Positions 13,901 through 28,187 of a stretch of 64,000 nucleotides of DNA are shown piece by piece. Every line of letters starts with the position of its first letter. The stretch's first letter is position 1. The notes below the pieces were generated by a model. The model searched no databases. It saw nothing but the letters and a program-made list of their open reading frames with translations, and was not told where the DNA came from. The position numbers and the translations under genes are program-made. Source of the stretch: Limanda limanda (Eukaryota > Chordata > Actinopteri > Pleuronectiformes > Pleuronectidae). The stretch covers positions 30,217,900-30,281,899 of the forward strand of contig NC_083638.1 in NCBI RefSeq assembly GCF_963576545.1. Reading direction: 5' to 3'.

Positions 13901-16900
13901 AGCTGATAGTGAGCGCCCTCCACTGGATCACAAGGCAAACTACTTCTGATGTTCTGACATACGTCGGGACTGTATACTTTGTATTTCAGCAGGTCATAGT
14001 TTTATATGACCTTTGATGTTCGAATTTCAAATACAAGTGACAGCCCAACTTCAAATGTTAAAAATATTATATATTGTTACCCAAATGTGACTCTAAATAT
14101 GTGACATATTTAGAGTTAGGGATAGAATCCCTTTTAATTTTTTACCAGTGTGATATAATAGTATCACCTTTAAAAATCTTTCACAAAATAATATTGTCTA
14201 CAGCTAAACCTCATGCCAACCAACTGACTTTCTTTTATCGTAACATTTGAATGTGTCATGCTTTGTGGACGCTCTTCTCTGACTGCATATGAAACGTATC
14301 TGTCCATGTGGCCGGACGGCTGGTTATCACAGAGGGACAGCGATGAAGTCTGAACGTGGATGATGAACCAGAGGAATAGAAACACAGAGAGAGACAGATG
14401 CGTAAGTCTTAGAATGTGTGTGTGAGAGATTTCGTGTCAAAGTGCTGCGGCCGCCGTCAGTCGAGAGCCGCATCAAACAAACCGAGACACAATGATATCG
14501 ACAGAATGTCAAGAACAACAGCAGCTAACGGTGGAGTGTGTGTCCATGTGTGTTTGCCTGCACGGCTCGGTTTGTGTGCAGCATCTTTACACCGGTGCGT
14601 TTTTGTGTGTTTATGTGTGTGTGTGTGTGTGTGCGCGTGCCTCGTGAAAAACAAAGGAATCCAAATACACAGTTGCGCATAAGCATAAATATCACTGGCT
14701 GTCAGTCAACTTCAAACAATGCAGCTGTAATCTCTGATAACATAAATACAAGCAGCTGCGGGAAGCCGGAAAAAACTGCCACGGGAAAAGAGCGCTGAGT
14801 GAACCTCGTCCTGTTCTGACCATTAAAGGCAAACCTCACCACGTCTGCACTGAGACTGAAATCTGAGTGTGAAGTTGTAAGGCTGCTTGAGTTCCAGCTC
14901 GGCCTGCATCTCGTGCGGTCGGAGCTGATGAGAGTCGGTGGTCTGCGCGGCAGCCGGACATATAAACACCACAAGGACTCAAAATCCCAGAGGTCTGTGC
15001 CTATGCTCGGAATCTAACAGGGTTCTGCATGTCATCAATAATCCCAGTTGTCAGACCTCCCTGTCGACAAGGAGCAGATCTACATGTACACCCCCCCCCC
15101 CCACACACACACACACACACTTTGATCTCTCCCCAGTGGATATATTCTATTTCCTATTTCCGTCATCACCTGGTTCTGATTTAGAGGTCAGGAGAGGGAG
15201 TGCTGGATCAAGCCAGGCTAAATAGCTGTCACTCATTTCACCAGCAGAGCTAACTAGCTGCCTCGCTGCTGAAATGTGTTTCAAACACCCCCTTCTTTTC
15301 TTCTCCAGCTCATTTCCCACCTATACTGAGTGTGTTCTTTCCTTAGAAATTTTTTTTTGTGTCTGTTCAACAAATGTTAAGCTCTGCTCATAATTCACAG
15401 GCTGCATACTTGTGGCCACAAATGCCCTCTTTCGCAATAAATGGCTTTAACGAAAGAATGATTTGGTGTGAAACTAATCACGCTGCCCGGGAACATTTCT
15501 CAATGCTTTTCCAAAGAAGGGAGACAACTAAGCGCTTCGATGTATTAGTGAAGCAGGGACAGTACCGGAGTTTCACCTCTAGATGGTGCTGATCTTTTAG
15601 ATGTGCGACTCTGCCACGCGGTGTGTGCAAACAACCTGTGTGTGTTGTCGTGTTGCATTTTGAGCTCTGAGCCATGTGTGCACAAGAACACAGACATACA
15701 TGTGTGAGAGTCACTCTGTGTCTCTGTTGTGTATGTGGGTGTATTATTATTTTTTTCCACAGGACAATAAAAACATTAATTTGCCCTGAAATCATTTCTG
15801 ACGTAAATGTAGAGCAGTGCCCATTGGAACCCAGTAATGAAGCATGCGGCATCTCGCCGGCTCCTAATTTGACTAGTTAAATGACTCCATTACGTGTCTA
15901 ACAGACAGAGGCAAATTTTTTCTGGTCAGTTGAGGCTCACTTACCCGCATCCTGATGTTGGGGAAATGTCTGTCTCTGGCTGACTGACTGACTGACTGAC
16001 TGGATCTGGCTCATTCTCCCTGCCTCCGACTTTTTTTTTTCTAATTTTAAATTATTTAAAAAAATGAAATGATGTGAAGAGGCCAGGAAAAAGAAAGGAA
16101 AAATGCCCTTCTGATTTGTGCATGCGCTCCTGTGCCTCTTTGTGTGAGTTTTATTATAAGCCCCGAGATAATTTAATCAAACAATGAATTCATCAAAGTA
16201 TGTTAAAGAGTGTGAGGGAAAAAAATATAAGATGTTTTTCACATTCGCCATCAAAATCTATTTTTTGATACCAATTTGTGTAATCATATGCTTGTCAACA
16301 GTGTTATTTGGCTTCTGACAAGAGACAGAGTGAGTGAGAGATGGAGAGAAAGAGAGAGAGGAGAGAAGATTAAAATATATTGAATTATTAAAAGGACTAC
16401 CTGCTGTCCATCACTGTCACTTAACACATGTAGAATGTAAAGTGCCTTCCCAGCAGCCACTGGGTGGACATCTGTTACCACACACACACACACATGAATA
16501 TACACACACACAGATGTACGGAGTGACACCCCAAATTTCTATGTTCAAAGAAGAAAATAATTTATTTGTTTTGTTGTTGCTGAAAGCGATGACAATGGCA
16601 CACACATTCCCATTGACATGCACACACAGTGCAGATCACCTGCCATCGTTACCCAATTCCCCCGAGACTGAAATAGTTGGACTAGTCTCTACTTGTCAAA
16701 ATGAAAAGACCCTTTTTTTTCATCCCTACAGCTGAGCGAGGTAAGTCAAACTTCCACTTCCTCACCCCCGTTAACACTGATGATTAGAGACCTGATATGA
16801 CAACCAGTACACGACCGACCGTTCCAACAACAGCCCTCGTAAAAAACTCTTTTCATCACGACGGATTTTAATTTTGATGCATAATTAATTCTGCACATTC

Positions 16901-17292
16901 ACAATAAAAGAAGCGTTAGTGTTGCTGCAATATTCTTACTGTATATAGATATTCATTTTTTATATTGAACATAAGGGGGGAAATTCAATGCCAAAATGTG
17001 CTTCTAGTAAAACATGATAAATTCATAGAGTTGGAAGTGGAGCCGATGGTGAGCCCGAACAATGGAATCAATCTAGAGAAGAAATAGAACGGAATAGAGG
17101 GAGCAGACATTCACTTTAGTCATTTTAAAACCACTGTGTATCCAATAATATGAAACATTTTCCTCAGGGTGTGTTTGTGAGTGTGAATGTGCGACGTGTG
17201 TGTGTGTGTGATGTGAATGCCTGTATGTCTGTTAATCTTAATTACACCTGTGTGGCTCATCCCTTATGTTCTTGATCTTACAATAAGAGACG

Positions 17293-17325
<33 letters not shown>

Positions 17326-20300
17326 CACACGCACACACTTTATATTGCCAGATTAGCACTGTCCATTCTGGTCCAATCTTCCATCGCACTATGTACCGTA
17401 CTAAGACATAAGACGTACACTGATTAGCTCTGGAAACATTCAACCTTATGAACCTTGGATTTGCAGCTTGGCACGTGCACACATGTCTGATGGTGTGTGC
17501 ATGTGTGTGTTTGTGTGTGTGTGTTCCACGAAGCTTGACACGACGTCCTGCTGATTCTTCTGTTGGATGCGATGGGGTGATGAGTGACATGCCTGCATCG
17601 CTGATAGCAGTCTGTCTGAACAGATCCACGCCAGAGAGGCTGGTGTGTGTTGTGAGCTCGGAAATTGTGGTTTGCTCCGTGTGTGCGTAGGTCAATTGTA
17701 CAAAAGAAAAAAGGAAGAAAGCTTTGAAGTTGGTGATCTACACTAACTTAGACTCTCCTTCCAATCACATATTCGTCTTCACCCCATTTGATTTTTTTCT
17801 CTCTCGTTCTCTCTGCCCGCCCCCCACCCCCAGGCACACTGTGTGTCAATAATGCTACCAGCTGCTCCACTGCTGCTGCTCCGTGTGTGTGTGTGTGTGT
17901 GTGTGCATGCGTGAGACGGAGACACACAGACAGAGAGATACAGAGAGAGAGAGAGAGAAGGAGAGACAGACAGAGGGAGAGAGAGAGGCCTAAATCTGGT
18001 GGACATAAAGGACTTAATGTGATAGGTAATTATGTAGTCTGATCTCACATACAGGATTTAAGAGCTAACTATACCAGCCGTCTCCTGGAGACACACATGA
18101 TGATGTCTATAAATAACTGTCATATGACAGTAAGATAGACAGATAGATGGCTAAATAGATTGATAGATACAAGGATATATGTACAGGCCTATTAGTCTAT
18201 TGTCAGCACTTACATGTTATTATGTAGAGGCAAATAAAAAGTTGGCTAAACCATGATCCTACTTACAAGTATGTCAGTCGTCAGGTAGGTATAAATAAAT
18301 AGGACATCCCATGCTAATATATAATACTGCAGCTGTGTAATGCTTTTTTCAAAATAAAATCAATGTGTAAATTCAATGTCTTTCTATTTATCATCTATAA
18401 TATTATAAAATGTAAAAATAATTTGAAAATGCCAATGAAGAGATGAAAGAGAAAAAAATAGAGAAACATTTCCCACAAAGGAGCTGCCATCAGCAATGTC
18501 TGGGTATGTATGGTTCATAAATGACTAATCAGTCGCTCTGATTACTTTTTCTGTCAAAATGAAAAATCATATAGTCTCAATTTTTTTTTACATTTAATCA
18601 ATGCAAATTTGTCATGGGGAGTGAAAAGAAAAAAATAATAATCACAGAGAGTTTTTCCAGGGATCCTATATGATTGTATGTTATAATTATATGTATTTTA
18701 ATATTGAACAAAAAGTGAAATTTAGTTATTTTTCCTATATAAATTTACTACACACTCATGACTGAAGAAAGACAGTAAGGAGAAGCTGTGACAAAAGAAG
18801 GAAATTAAGAAAATCAAGAAGAAAAATACTAAAGATTATGATGATGAACAACATCCGCAAATTATAGTCAATTTCCCATATGGACCCTACTCAGATATAA
18901 ATAACAAATAATAACTATATATATAAATAATAAAGGATACAAATATAATATCTGAAAGCAGTCACTGGGGCAGGGGTTAAGATTAAGAAAAAGATTTTGA
19001 TTTGAATTGTGTTCTTATTTCTACTCTTATTTAAATTGTTTGATTTCTTTGCTCTTCCTGATACCCATTTTCATTTCCTCCGCCACCCCCCCCTCTTGCC
19101 CCCCTCCAGTCTTCTCACTTCCTTTTCCTCCCTCCTCCTTCCTCCTTGTTCTGCAGTGCCGGGGCACCCCTGTCATTTGTGTGACTGTTGATCCTTGCAA
19201 AGAGGACAGATCAAATATTTCTCCTCCAGTGTCTGAGGCTTTCTACTGGGGCCTCGCAGATATGATGATTAGGGCTGACGGACGAACGGGGGCCCCGGGT
19301 TTTGAAGTCTGTAACAGACAGCGCTGGCTTTGATAGCCCCCGCTCGTCTTGCACTAGATCACCAAAGACACCAGGCGGAAAAGAGAGAAGAGGAAGAGGA
19401 GGAGGAGGGGGTTACAGAGAGGAGGGTGCAAAAGAAAGCGAGACCGAGCGGGGAACAAAAGCATCTGTAGAGTGGTCAGGGCTGGCGGCAGCAGCGGCAG
19501 CAGCCGTCAGAGGCTTTTTGAAGTTTACACATGGCCCTCCCCACCATTTCTTTTCCTCTTTTCTCCCGTTCAACTCCTTCCTTCCCCTGGAAGTCTTCTG
19601 CTTCCCTTGTCCTTGAATGCCTTGCTCTGGCTTGTTTCTGTCCTTTTCTCTTTCCCACCCTTTGGCGACTCCCCAGGTCAATACCCTAGATACCCTAGAT
19701 GGGGCGAAACAAGCAAATGGCAGCTCAGTTTGACTACCATGCTCCCGTTCCCTGGAGATTCCCAAAACCCATGTCACTGCAAACATTACCCATTATCAGT
19801 TTGTTCAAGGTGTTTCCCTTTGAGTAGAAAGAGCAAGGCGAGTTCATGTCTTGCATTTGTAGCCCTCCTGTAACCCTACAAATCAGCCTGAGTGATCAAT
19901 CAACACAAATGCAAAGCAAGTCCTCCAACCTAAACGACCATATACGTCATTTGTCCTCAGCCTCTAATAGAACACATAGGGGTGTTTCCAGTGTCCGCGC
20001 CTCTACAGCACCACATGATAAACACGCCACATATAAACTGAGATAAATCACTTTTCAAAAATAAATAACAGAGATTTTATGATGTTTCAAATCTACGGAA
20101 AGGTTTGGTCAACTTTAGTTAATTGGAAAACATCTCTCCTCGTTGTTACGCTTATGAACATTTTCTTTAGTTTATCAAATTTGATACTTTTATAAATCTT
20201 CCATGTTAAAGACCAATGTCCTGCTGACCCGGCCCTATCTTCTCCATGCAGACTGCAATATAACAATGTTAAATAACTTTGCTCCAGTCATATAGCCCAA

Positions 20301-22950
20301 GAGAGGGCTGTGTTACTTGAATGTAAACATGACATTATGGGGCACTTGAGACTGGCAATGTCTCACACATCCACCAGATTTTTGCTCAGCGGTGATGAAA
20401 CTATGGATCGTAATAATCAGCTTGCACAAACGACTGAAGGGATATTTTTTATGGTCAGTCTCCCTAAATACATGTCAGAGGAAGAAAGGAGATTTTAAAC
20501 ATCTTCAATCCCAAGAACAGCAGTGGGTTAGCCTCAAGAGTTTATTTTTAATTTTAGCTGAGATCCCGAAGTTTCAGAAGATATCAAATAGGTATATTTA
20601 TAAGAAGTATTTTGTGGTCAAATTTGATGGACTTGTTCTCAAATAAAAACATGGATTATTAGGCTTAATTATTTCACTTTGTGCAAGCATGATATAGCTT
20701 TACATATAGAGTGGAAACCACTGTATTGTCAATACAGAAACTATGATGAACTATATACGATACTGTCAGGTTGAATGGAACCAGATGGTTCACAATCCTC
20801 ATTATGAATGGTTGGGGTGGATGATGGGTCAACAAAGCATTTGATCCAGGAAAATATGTCTCATTTCCATTTCCTATCAACAGTCAACTTTTTCTTTTTC
20901 AGTCATGGCTGTTCCTCATGTTCTAAACTAAGTTTTTCTTTGGAACCTGGTGATGAGGGTTACTCAACCTTCCACTTCCTTTTAACCCAAAATGCAACCT
21001 TCTTAATTTTTCCTGGGTATTCTGAACAAAACCAAAACCTTTCTAAAACATTAACTCTGCTTTTTGTGCTTAAACCAAATAAAAATATAGCGATGACAGA
21101 GCAGAGGACACTTATATGAATCCTTTTGTGTAAAGTTAACTTGCAAAAGCTTCATGTCACATGTCAGTACGGGTCATTCAATTTGGAGGACTTACTGGTT
21201 AAAACATTGAGTTGAGGGCAAGTATCGCAGAGTGATAAGGTCACCAAACTGACTCTGTTACCTCACCCATCCATTAATTAGGGTTAGTTAATCAGCTCTA
21301 CCTGCTGAACCTTGAGGGGCTCGAGCTGATCTCAACTAAACTTTGGGACGAAAAGTCCTGGTTCCCTGTTTGTTTTCCTCTCTGACAGAGACGCTACCTG
21401 TCACCGTAGTCCACCACACACACAGCTCACCCGTCAGTTATGACAGGGCTTGATGGACGGAAACAGACAACCAATGCAGTCTGACCTTAAAGCAACTGCA
21501 GCGGATAGAAGAGGAGAAAACCTTTTGAAACAGGACACAGTGGACTGCACCAGCGTTAACTACGTTTTCATTAATTTTAACACAAAAAGTAAGCAAACTT
21601 TTATCCCATTTGTTCTCCACTCTGTACATTACAGTGTGTGCGGTGATACTAGTTGACACCCAACAGATGGCTTTTGTCAGGCCTGGAGAGCAAGAGTTAA
21701 CCCAATCCCCTGCTCACCCTCCCTCGATCCCTCTCTTCTTTTTAAATGTCTCCCATATAAACAGATTTTGTTGCTGCTTAAAGTGGGCTCAAAATTAAAG
21801 CGTATCGTTTTACACACATATTGCATGCATATTACGGAGCCCCAGCTGGTGGCGGGCTGCTCTTAAGAGCCATATGATTAAGTTAGAGGTTGGGGTATCC
21901 GATAAGATTTGAGCTCTCTGCCTCCCTCGCTCTCTCGCTGCCTATTTTACTGCAAACTTATTAAATGGAGGAAACGACATTATTTTTTTTCTGAGTGTAT
22001 GTGTAATTATTGTCACACACCTGTGACTCCCTGCCATCCACGACAGGGTAGAAGAGAAGGGAAGGGAAGGAGGGATGAGGAGGAGGGGGAGGTGGAACGA
22101 GGAGAAACGTCGTTGGGAACAGCGGGAGTCCTCGTTTCAGAAAAAAGGGAAGAGGATAAAGAGGAGAGGAAAAACAAGAGAGCTTGTTAATCAGGCACTT
22201 TCTGTCACTGGCTGAACACTGATATCCTAATGATTCACACCGAGATAGTGACATCATAAGGGGAAGTGATGGAGAGATGTAGAGAGAGAGGAAACAAGAG
22301 GGGGAGAGTGGTTGCAAATGAAGGAGGAGGAGATGACAGCCCCAGAATGGACAACTGGGTTTGCCCAGAAAAGATGACAGAAAGCGCAAAAATATTAATA
22401 AAAAAAGAAGACGTACACTGACTGGAAATGTCCCTCTGAATCTGTCATTACATTCCTCACAAACAGGCGCTTGTTTCATTTGAACAGAATGTTTCTCAAG
22501 GAGCGCTGTTGTGAAAGTTTTCCAGCCAAGTTTCAGTCTGTCATATTTTTCTTCCCCTCTCTCTTTCTCTTTTGCCGTTTCCCTCGGCAGACCACCCCGT
22601 CGAAGTCTACAGCATGTGATATGATCCTCAGAAGACAAAGGAAATTACCTATTAAGTGGGGGAGATGATCTTCCTTTAGGCGCACTCCAACAAAGTGACT
22701 CACGATGTTGTAATTGTTTACCTTTGACTTGGCCCATAAGTCTCTCCTCCCATCCCTCCCTGTTCGGTTGTAACATAATATTTTGCGGTGCTGCTTTCAG
22801 AAGCCCAGCTCTCACTCTCCTCTTTTTTAGTATTTTCTTTTCTCTCTATCCGTTCTAACAGGACAGATGTCACCGCCCCAAACAGTCTGAGTCATGAACG
22901 CCTCCACAACCCTGAGTAACCCAAGGACATCAGGGAAGAGAGGACTGTAA
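10976..22950. other. Long non-coding region with microsatellites; no gene recognised
   Basis: It contains (GT/AC)n runs near 14614-14632, 15105-15120, 16479-16493, 17292-17338, 17500-17524 and 17885-17905, a (GA)n region at 17936-17990, a (TGAC)n run at 15977-16000 and a TA-rich stretch around 18895-18950. A perfect 13-bp-arm palindrome lies at 14090-14116. The longest frame in the window outside znf536 (21961-22638, minus) is the complement of purine-rich DNA and is Pro/Leu/Ser-rich, so it is not called. No tRNA, rRNA or other RNA gene was recognised. Confidence 0.6.
17292..17338. repeat. (AC)n microsatellite, interrupted
   Basis: An AC run with one AAAC and one GC interruption, about 47 bp. 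Confidence 0.95.
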
Positions 22951-23040
22951 TTTTACATTTTAGACATTTGGCTGATGCTCTTAGTCATGGCAACTTGAGG
23001 GTTCAGTGTCTTGCTCAAGGACAAGCGGACAGGACCGGTA
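22951..23040 (+). repeat. Teleost interspersed repeat remnant
   Basis: It contains catttggctgatgctctta, then ggttcagtgtcttgctcaag and gacaagcggacaggaccgg. These are degenerate forms of a very common teleost repeat (CATTTGGCAGATGCTTTTATCC ... GTGTCTTGCTCAAGGACA). The central portion is shortened. There is no coding potential. Confidence 0.6.
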
Positions 23041-25589
23041 ATGTAATAAAATAAATCAAAAGGAGAGTTCTGTATGAATGTTGCCTCTGGTTATTATTCA
23101 TCACAAGGAAAACACAATTGTAAAAGGAAAAAATTACAATTTCAGATAAAAGTATCCAAACTAAAAAAATCACGATGACACACTATTGATTGTGCTGGGG
23201 ACGATTTATCTCAGTCCACACAGGTGATAAAGTGTCTTCTGTGAACTGTGTTCCTCTGCAGTCATTCATCTGTGGTGTTCACTTTAAGTTGCTTGACAAC
23301 ACAGGTTGTATAACAGTTCCAGCAGATATTCAGGAACTTCTTTTATGAGTTCAACAGGATTCAGGTCTGTACGGATGCCGTTCCCCCCAGATTAAGATAA
23401 AAAAAAAGTGCTGGAAATAGCATCACAGAGCGAGTGGGCTGCATGTGCTTTTTTGGGTGTAATGTTTTAATAGAAAGCAGATGGCTACAGATGCAGAGGC
23501 TGAACGCCGGTGATGACACATCTTTAATATTTTAGAGTGGTCTTTGCTGTAAATGTTGCAGCAGCTGTTTCCCAGTGCTGTAAATCTACAGTGTTTTTTA
23601 ATTCTCTTTTTTTTTTCCTTTTGTGTATTTGTGTGCATGTGTGACTGACAGCTATTGGATTTACCGTAAATTACAGAAATGAATATGGAAAAGTGATGAA
23701 AAGGCAGCAAAAAGGGAGGGGGTGGGCAGGGGGGGTTGTGCATATATAGCTTTGTGTGTGTGAAAGTGTGTATGCACCCCGACTGTTTGCTGCTGAATCA
23801 ATTCCTCCTCATTCTGAACCCCGCTGATTATTCTCTTATTTTAGTTTGCTAGAGGCGGCTCACACACTGTTGCCCTGCGAGTATAGGAACTGATATTCAA
23901 ATGTAAAGTGATACTAAAATAATGAGATGGAAGGAGCGGAAGAGCAAGAATAAGACTGACAGAGGAAGAAGGGAGGCAGGGAAGATAAAATTATATTTGT
24001 ATTGTGTTTGCGTTGCGGCCGTTGCTTTAGTTTTAATGTCAGCGGCGAGGAGAGAAGGTTCTCGCCGATGCGTCTGAGTCGAGGTGATTGTCATCCATTC
24101 GCGTCGTGGCATTTAAACCACCCTCTTCAAATATGAGTATTTGAAATGCAAATACAGCTGAATATGCCCAGAGAAATTAAAAGACACACACAGGAGTGAA
24201 GATATAACTTTTTACTGTTTTTTATCATCGGAGTTTGCATTGTCAAACACTCCCTTCTTTTTTCATCTTTCCAGACAGAAAGAATAATGTGGCTCACAGC
24301 AAAAATGGCATACTAAGTGATTATATATTTATTTGTCGTTATGTTCACTCGGCAGAGAGAAAGAGAAAAGACGGAGAGGTGCTCTTTTTATCTTGCCCTT
24401 GGCTTCACTGTTTGTGCCTCGCCGGGTGTGTTCGATTAGGTGGTTCTATTTTTTCCTATTTCTTTTTTTTTTTTCACAAGACACAGCGAGAAAATATGAT
24501 GCACATTTTTCCCCCTCTCTCCATCTCTCTGACACTACAGTTATTTAAACATCAATAGCCATGCGTCTTCTTTAGCACACATTCTTTCTCATATTGATAT
24601 TTGTATATGATCATTACTTTTGGCCCTGCATGCTTTGTTATACTGCGTCAGCTTCAATAGGTGTAAGATCCAATACTGCAACCTCTGCATTCAAGCCCCC
24701 CCCCCAAAAAAAACCAATAGAATAGTTCGGCTCATTTTATTGTGTAAGTGAATCTACCATAGGAGCTAAGTTCAACATACAGAAGTCAGTGAAAACATAA
24801 AAAAAGGCCTGTAATTGCATAAAATATTGATACCGTCCTGCTTTTTCTTTCTCAACTTTTCATACTTGATGGGAATGAGGAGACAACCCCCTCCTAAAAA
24901 AAGCACTGCGCTGTGTTCAAGTCAACAGCCTGGAAGAAAGATGTGTTCTTCTAGAACTTTAGGTAAGCTGACGGCGCTCTTTCACAAAGAGATAAAAAAA
25001 AGAGTAGTTGTGCCTGCTTCCTCCCTCCTGATAAAGTTACAGAATATTTGCTTTTTTGTCACCTGATGAGAAGGAAGAGGAGGATGAGTGTGTGTGTTCA
25101 GTGATGGATTGATGTTGTTGATCACAGGATGGATTCATTTGTGAATCTTCAGCCTAAACTGACTGCTCCCTGTGGTCATCAATTATGTGGAGATGTGTAT
25201 GCACAAATACATATATTTGTGCATTAAAAAATATTACACAAAATTATTATTTTTCAATTATAGACAAAATTATACTACTTCAAACAAATGAGCCTTTCCA
25301 ATTTTTTTCAACACTTTATAAGGGGACCAAGGAAAGTTTATCAGAGAGAGAATGAGTGACGAGAAATGAGTCCGGGTGTGAGGAAGAGGAGGGGGGATAC
25401 GACAACGGGAGGTGGGGGGTGACTACCTGCCGAGAGCCGGCATCCAAATGAGAACATAATAACAACATCAGAGAGTGTGGAGAGGGATTGTCTCCGAGAT
25501 GACAACGGTATTAGACAGAAGTCAGATAATTAAGAAACGCACTTAGTGTTTTGTCAAAAGTGGCCGTCAGTGCTGGTGATGGCGTTTAG

Positions 25590-25590
<1 letters not shown>

Positions 25591-25686
<96 letters not shown>
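25591..25686. repeat. (TG)48 microsatellite
   Basis: An uninterrupted alternating TG run of 96 bp, the longest perfect dinucleotide tract in the window. It is likely length-polymorphic and prone to Z-form. Confidence 0.98.
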
Positions 25687-25688
<2 letters not shown>

Positions 25689-27104
25689 GGCTGCTGGGAC
25701 CCTGCGCTCCATACTGTAGATAATGAGCCCGGAGAGAAGAAAATGAAAGGATGAAGGGAGGAAGGAGAAAAAAGTAAACAGAGAGAAATTAATTAATCAA
25801 ATAATTCAAAAGTTGTGTTCTGTCCACACAAAGACGCCAAGTTCTTTTGGGCATTTCTGATGTAGCTGTCCAGTCAGGGAAAATGAGACACATCTTGGAT
25901 AGGAGGCAAACAAGAGGGGTGGCAGAGGATGGGAGGGAGGAATGGATGGATAGAATGGAGTTAGGGGGAGAGAGGGTGGGCCACAGGAATAAACCCAGCT
26001 CCCATCTGATGAGCAGCTTGTCCATAATACTGAATCCCAATCTCTTGCCAAGTCTGCTTCCTGATACAGAAACACGATAAGTGCAGACTTTTTCTTCTTC
26101 TTCTTTTTTTTTGAAAAGACTTGTTCACCCTTCCTCCACACACCTCTCTTGCTTTTGGCCTGAAAGCACATCTAGCCGTTACTGTGGCTAATCAGGTGGC
26201 TGTTTTTGTTGCTTTGCCCCCCACGACGTGAAAATCAAATTAAAGAAGTAGTGTGAGAGAGTGAGGAAAAAAAGAAAAGAAAAATTTGATGTGTATATTC
26301 ATCTCTTTTGTGGCCAACAACTACAGGACAGATGATGTGGCCATCTTGAGATCGTTTGTCATCTGTCGGACAGCGGTGACCTTGCAACGAATGCCGACCA
26401 TTGCTCTGATATCATCTTTTAGAGAAAAGGAGAGAGATGCAAAGAGATAGAGGGCGACAGAGAGAGAGAGGGCTGTTGTTTTTGATAATAAAGACGACAT
26501 TTATGCCTTCCATTTGCGCTGCCAGTTAAAAGAGGCACAAACATGGAAATCCATTATGGAACGCTTCTTAAAAGTGTGACCAATCCTTGTTCAGTCAATT
26601 AGAGTCTGGAGACTGAGAATATGATGTTTGTCTGTTTAGCCCCCGACGCATACAGATCAGCCTGGATTTGATGATGGAAAGAGAGATTTTTTTTTTCACA
26701 CAGATAGACTGAGGGAGAAAAGGAAAACAGAGAGAAATGGATGGAGGGGCAGCGCAGCCAAGCTCTGCTTATCTCTTTTCTTCTCCTCTGCTTTCCTGCT
26801 ATTTTTTTCCCTCCCCTCCCATATACAAAAGCATTAATGTGCGCAGCTATGTGCTTTGCCATTGTTCTGTGTTTAAAAGCTTAAAAAGGGGACGTTGTGT
26901 GTTTGTGTAACTGGCAGAGTTAGCAGTGCGCGGCCGTGTCCAAAAGCCCGTACTTAAAGTTGCTCAGCGCAAAAATAGGCCGCATAAAAGAGAGTGAAAG
27001 AAAAGCAGTTAATAAGAGTGGTTACCCCAGAATGAGCGGGGATGAGGTTTCACATTAAAAAGATTTATCTTAAAGTATGGTGCTAATCCCTCCAGTTTTA
27101 ATCC

Positions 27105-27136
<32 letters not shown>

Positions 27137-27598
27137 CCCTCCCCTCACAGCACCCTTTTCATTCCTACCGAGACATAATAAAAAACTATAAACCATAAAG
27201 TTCTTACAATTTCTGGAAACTGGCAAATGCAGGGCGCCCTGATTTTACAAGGATTCCTGGCCAGTGAATCACAGAGCTCGGAGGACTCATCTCTCTCACA
27301 GCAGATTATTAAACGAAAGAGGAAGTCATGGGGTACAGCGGAGGGCAACAAGGACAAAGGGAGAAGGAAAGCGGGTAGAAGAGGAGTGCATGTTTGCTGT
27401 GACCTATTTGATGGTTATCATGATGGCAGAGGTTGTGGTGATAGGTGGCGGAGGGGTGTTTTCATGCTCTCTGTCACACTCGGCTGTGTCATACAAGCTG
27501 GATGGATGCCTCTTGTCCACTGCAAGCTGCTTGAACGAGGAAGCATATGGGTGTATGAGAACCTCAGCCCACTTCATGAATATTTGATCCATATTTCC

Positions 27599-27600
<2 letters not shown>

Positions 27601-27686
<86 letters not shown>
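27601..27686. repeat. Compound (TG)8(AG)35 microsatellite
   Basis: An alternating TG run passes directly into a 70 bp perfect AG run. The second part is a pure homopurine tract, able to form triplex (H-DNA). Confidence 0.97.
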
Positions 27687-27689
<3 letters not shown>

Positions 27690-28150
27690 GGATATTTTTT
27701 CTCTCTCTAACTCTCTTTCACTTGTCATTGCAAAAACTCACAAGGCTTACTTTGTGGCATTCTAATCATAATTGCCAATCCTGAATACAAATCTCTCAGC
27801 GCTAAACACATTGAGTGAAATTGAAATGACAAAACGAAGCTCATATAACATTGTAATCAAAGATACATTCAGGGGGGAAAAAGATGAAGAAGAAGAAGAA
27901 AAAAAAAAGTTGAGTCTTCTTCCGCAGCCAGTAAGAGATGAGGATCAGGGGCCAGTTATTAGCTGGGCCGAGGAACAAAGAGCCCCAGTGTTGGAGGCCA
28001 GCTTAACGCTGAGGCAGTTACTGTACCTTTCAAAACGAATATGTAACCATATCTGTTTTAAAAGGACGATTCATATTACTGTGAATGCATGACAAAAGTT
28101 GTTCCCATCCCTGCAACTCAGGAAACTGGAATCTCACTCGCTGCCCCCTC

Positions 28151-28154
<4 letters not shown>

Positions 28155-28185
<31 letters not shown>
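28155..28185. repeat. (AC)n microsatellite
   Basis: A perfect AC run of about 31 bp, followed by imperfect CACATACACAA units. Confidence 0.96.

Positions 28186-28187
<2 letters not shown>

Noticed and set aside
17264..17695. 143-codon minus-strand open frame
   Set aside because: His-Thr and Cys-Val repeats from CA/GT microsatellites; no coding signature.
19682..19700. Telomere-like ataccctagataccctagat
   Set aside because: Only two imperfect units, not TTAGGG repeats; no interstitial telomere.
21961..22638. 225-codon minus-strand open frame, the longest outside znf536
   Set aside because: It is the complement of purine-rich low-complexity DNA, dominated by Leu/Ser/Pro/Phe runs, with no recognisable domain and no splice context.
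27227..27784. 185-codon plus-strand open frame
   Set aside because: About a quarter of it is the Cys-Val/Arg-Glu translation of the TG/AG microsatellite; there is no domain.
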